A stretch of 64,000 nt of DNA from Chitinophaga eiseniae (GTDB lineage: Bacteria; Bacteroidota; Bacteroidia; Chitinophagales; Chitinophagaceae): positions 1-64,000 of the forward strand of contig NZ_JABAHZ010000007.1 of the NCBI RefSeq assembly GCF_012641265.1. Reading direction: 5' to 3'. Position numbers and translations under genes: made by a program. Shown here one piece after another: positions 61,480 to 64,000 of this stretch. Below the pieces are notes generated by a model. The model was not told the origin of the DNA, ran no database searches, and worked only from the letters and a program-made list of their open reading frames with translations. Each line of letters opens with the position of its first letter. The first letter of the stretch is position 1.

Positions 61480-62715
61480 ATGAAGACCGATAATCGTTCT
61501 GTTTCTATTTTCAATATAGCCGTTATAGTTGCTTCACTAGGCTATTTCGTAGATATTTATGATCTTTTGCTGTTTACCATCGTAAGGGTACCGAGTTTAA
61601 AGTCGCTGGGGCTTCCGCAAAGTGAAATTGATGCGGGTGCCGGCCTGCTTTTAATCAATATTCAAATGGTGGGGCTGTTGATTGGTGGAATTTTCTGGGG
61701 TATTATAGGAGATAAGAAAGGCCGGTTGAGCGTATTATTCGGTTCTATTCTCATTTATTCTGTTGCCAATATTGCCAACGGTTTTGTGCATGGCATCAAT
61801 GGCTATATATTATGGCGTTTTGTGGCGGGCTTTGGCCTGGCCGGTGAGCTGGGCGCAGGTATTACGCTGGTATCTGAAATATTGCCCAAGGAAAAGAGGG
61901 GATATGGCACTATGATAGTGGCTACTGTTGGGGTATCAGGCGCTGTAGCGGCCAACCTGATAGCCAAGCTGGTGGGCGACTGGCGTATTTGTTATTTTAT
62001 AGGTGGAGGATTGGGGCTGGCGTTGCTGGTGTTGCGGGTTAGTGTAATGGAGTCGCATTTATTTAATGCGGTGAAGGCATCTACGGCGGCGAGGGGAAGT
62101 TTGGTGGCCTTGTTTAACAACCGGGAACGGTTTATGAAGTACCTGAAATGTATGTTGCTGGGCACTCCTACCTGGTTTGTGGTAGGTATCCTCATTGCGT
62201 TTTCGAATAAGTTTGCCACTATCATGAACGTGCAGGGGGCCATTAATCCCGGTGATGCAGTGGCTTTTTGTTATGCGGGCCTGGTGTTGGGTGATTTCAC
62301 AACCGGGTTACTGAGCCAGGTGTGGCAAAGCCGGAGAAAGGTGATGCTGCTGTTTCTGTTGCTGACTGGTGTGATGGTAGCCGTTTACCTGAATTTACAT
62401 GGGGTTGCTACCTGGGTATTTTATACCGTTTGCTTTATACTGGGCTTCAGCGTTGGGTTCTGGGCTATTTTCGTAACCATCGCGGCAGAGAGCTTTGGTA
62501 CTAATTTACGCGCTACCGTGGCTACTACGGTGCCTAATTTTGCGCGGGGTATGCTGCCGTTGATATCACTATTATTTATAAACGTGCAAAAACACTTTAC
62601 TTTCCTGCAAAGCGGCGCTATCGTAGCGGTGGTATGTATAGGGATTGCTTTAATTACTGCCTGGAACGTGGAGGAAACATTTGGTAAGGACCTGAATTAC
62701 CTGGAAGAAATTTAA
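61480..62715 (+). CDS. MFS transporter
   Basis: 411 aa from ATG 61480 (MKTDNRSVSIFNIAV). Twelve membrane helices. The loop 2-3 motif is GIIGDKKGRLSVLFG and the helix 5 region is GAGITLVSEILPKEKRGYGTM, typical of the sugar/organic acid (AAHS or SP-like) subfamilies. Substrate unknown. Its end overlaps the convergent MarR gene by 4 bp. Confidence 0.9.
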   Translation: MKTDNRSVSIFNIAVIVASLGYFVDIYDLLLFTIVRVPSLKSLGLPQSEIDAGAGLLLINIQMVGLLIGGIFWGIIGDKKGRLSVLFGSILIYSVANIANGFVHGINGYILWRFVAGFGLAGELGAGITLVSEILPKEKRGYGTMIVATVGVSGAVAANLIAKLVGDWRICYFIGGGLGLALLVLRVSVMESHLFNAVKASTAARGSLVALFNNRERFMKYLKCMLLGTPTWFVVGILIAFSNKFATIMNVQGAINPGDAVAFCYAGLVLGDFTTGLLSQVWQSRRKVMLLFLLLTGVMVAVYLNLHGVATWVFYTVCFILGFSVGFWAIFVTIAAESFGTNLRATVATTVPNFARGMLPLISLLFINVQKHFTFLQSGAIVAVVCIGIALITAWNVEETFGKDLNYLEEI

Positions 62716-63173
62716 TGGTAGCTTTCCAGCATCTTATCCAGTAACTTGTTCAGTTGTATTATTTCTTTTTCATTGAGTGACTGGAGTGTATTATCCAGTT
62801 GCCCGATTTCAGTATCTATTTGTTTTAGCAGTTGCAGGCCTTTGTCGTTGATGCGAACATCGACGGCGCGCCTGTCCATTTCGCTGTTTTTGCGTTCTAT
62901 CAGATCGGCTTTGCGGAGGCGTTCCACCAGCCGGGATACATCACTCATTTTGTCGAGCATTCTGTCTTTCAGCACGTTGATGCTGGCTGCTTTGGGATGT
63001 TGTCCGCGAAGGATGCGCAGTATATTAAACTGCTGCATGGTGATGCCGTATTGTTTAAAGAATTGCTGGTGCCGGGCGGTAACCCAGTTGCCTATAAAAA
63101 TCAGGCTGACGAGGCCACGCTGATTTTCACTTTCAAAAGATTTTTGTGTTATCAGTTTTTCCAGGTTAGACAT
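62712..63173 (-). CDS. MarR-family transcriptional regulator
   Basis: 153 aa winged-helix regulator. The DNA-binding helix region LKDRMLDKMSDVSRLVERLRKADLIERKNSEMDRRAVDVRI is conserved. It would bind DNA as a dimer and respond to a small ligand. A 12-bp perfect palindrome (63188-63199) sits just upstream. Convergent with the MFS gene, which may be a target. Confidence 0.92.
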   Translation of the reverse strand: MSNLEKLITQKSFESENQRGLVSLIFIGNWVTARHQQFFKQYGITMQQFNILRILRGQHPKAASINVLKDRMLDKMSDVSRLVERLRKADLIERKNSEMDRRAVDVRINDKGLQLLKQIDTEIGQLDNTLQSLNEKEIIQLNKLLDKMLESYH

Positions 63174-63187
63174 ACGTTGAGAGTTAA

Positions 63188-63199
63188 ACCAAATTTGGT
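63188..63199 (-). promoter_or_regulatory. Candidate MarR operator
   Basis: ACCAAATTTGGT, a perfect palindrome 14 nt upstream of the MarR start codon. Its centre overlaps a CAAATTTG sequence that resembles a -7 box on the minus strand, so binding there would block transcription. Confidence 0.55.
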
Positions 63200-63347
63200 G
63201 AAACGGATTTAGAAGTGTTTCATTTATACTGCTTTAGTCATCTTTTCAGGATGGGGTAAAATTACGAATAAAAAAAGAATTGCAGGTTTTGTCTTGTGGT
63301 TGATAAGGCAGAAGATCCTGATTTTATCGTGGCAGCGGGGAATGATT

Positions 63348-63387
63348 AGCGGAGATAGAGGGGATGTTTTCCACATCTATCTCCGCT
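63348..63387 (-). terminator. Hairpin after mdh
   Basis: AGCGGAGATAGA/TCTATCTCCGCT, 12-bp perfect stem downstream of mdh. No long T-run on the minus strand. Confidence 0.65.
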
Positions 63388-63405
63388 GTATGCGTTGGTA
63401 GGCTA

Positions 63406-64000
63406 TTATGCAGTAGCAGACTGCATTTTATCCAATACGTCCATTACTTCTTTTACATGTTGGGCAGAGGTATTGAGTGATTCTTTTTCAGCCTCATTGA
63501 GTTGAAGCTCTATGATTTTTTCGATACCGTTTTTGCCTAATACTACGGGAACGCCCAGGTAGATATCTTTCAGGCCATATTGGCCGGTAAGCCAGGCGCA
63601 CACCGGGAAAATACGTTTTTCGTTTTTCACGATGGCCTCTACCATTTGGGCTGCTGCGGCGCCGGGAGCGTACCAGGCGGAAGTACCCAGGAGGTTTACA
63701 ATCTCACCACCCCCTACTTTCGTACGCTGGATAATAGCTTCCAGTTTGTCGGCGGCTACCAGTTCTGTTACGGGAATACCACTTACAGTGGTATAGCGGG
63801 GAAGGGGTACCATGGTATCGCCATGTCCACCCATGAGGATAGCCTGTATATCTTTGGGAGAGCAGCCTATTTCATCGGCCAGGAAAGCGCGGTAGCGGGC
63901 AGTATCCAGGATACCGGCCATACCGAATACTTTGCTGCTGTCTTTTTTAGCCGTGAGATAGCTGCAATAGGTCATTACATCCAGTGGGTTGCTCACAATG
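63406..64000 (-). CDS. mdh: Malate dehydrogenase, C-terminal part (runs off window)
   Basis: 198 codons of the C-terminal part remain, entering from the right edge. The frame is open across 64000, reading I-VSNPLDVMTY at the edge, so an internal Val (63996) is not the start. Catalytic His is in GGHGDTMVPLPRYTTV; SGIPVTEL and LLGTSAWYAPGAAAAQM follow. TCA-cycle enzyme of the LDH-like MDH type. Confidence 0.93.
   Translation of the reverse strand, partial: IVSNPLDVMTYCSYLTAKKDSSKVFGMAGILDTARYRAFLADEIGCSPKDIQAILMGGHGDTMVPLPRYTTVSGIPVTELVAADKLEAIIQRTKVGGGEIVNLLGTSAWYAPGAAAAQMVEAIVKNEKRIFPVCAWLTGQYGLKDIYLGVPVVLGKNGIEKIIELQLNEAEKESLNTSAQHVKEVMDVLDKMQSATA

Overview
The window comes from a Bacteroidota genome, most likely family Chitinophagaceae (Chitinophaga-like). 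The evidence is TAnnTTTG -7 promoter boxes with an upstream TTG, few Shine-Dalgarno sites, type IX secretion (T9SS) proteins (PorV, a Por sorting tail), a fused alpha/beta 2-oxoacid dehydrogenase E1, and proteins typical of the phylum. No species assignment is possible from this sequence alone.

Layout. (1) 1-1.6 kb: an AT-rich accessory edge with the tail of a probable transposase, a zeta-toxin-like kinase that seems to lack its 5' end, a small basic ORF and a tRNA-Met whose 3' end faces this segment. (2) 1.7-9.5 kb: chromosomal metabolism and stress genes (MscS-type channel, GlpD, nitroreductase, thioesterase, RdgB, an unknown protein, IlvE). (3) 9.6-47.1 kb: the str/S10/spc/alpha ribosomal gene block, rpsL to rplQ. 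It is interrupted twice: about 10 kb between rpsG and fusA holds an opposite-strand locus (T9SS-tail protein, PorV, and two [small secreted protein + giant collagen-like protein] modules), and about 7 kb between fusA and rpsJ holds a glycan operon (GT87, GT2, two polysaccharide deacetylases), an outer-membrane barrel protein and a tandem array of micropeptide genes. tufA is absent. (4) 47.2-64 kb: a zinc-ribbon membrane protein, carA behind a promoter plus terminator-like leader, a pair of putative small RNAs, an aminotransferase, a DUF1573 protein, the E1 fusion, a D-2-hydroxyacid dehydrogenase, an orphan response regulator, a YebC-family regulator, four transporter or membrane genes, a MarR regulator and the start-less end of mdh.

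The most unusual feature is at 28.46-29.75 kb. Four tandem units each contain a conserved 32-34-nt leader motif (GGGAnnGCCGAAAACC-N7-9-GAGTAGGYR), then after 19-23 nt a 21-28-codon ORF for a hydrophobic, probably amphipathic peptide (three of four contain LGG near the C terminus), and then a hairpin terminator. Three of the four also share a two-box promoter-like module with identical 21-nt spacing. I know of no named family matching this arrangement.

Other regulatory structure: tandem promoters ahead of rpsJ, a 17-bp perfect hairpin plus new promoter splitting rplN from rplX, long stem-loops without U-tracts in many ribosomal spacers, a candidate attenuator before carA, and two tandem minus-strand small RNA candidates with a shared 5' part and covarying terminator stems.
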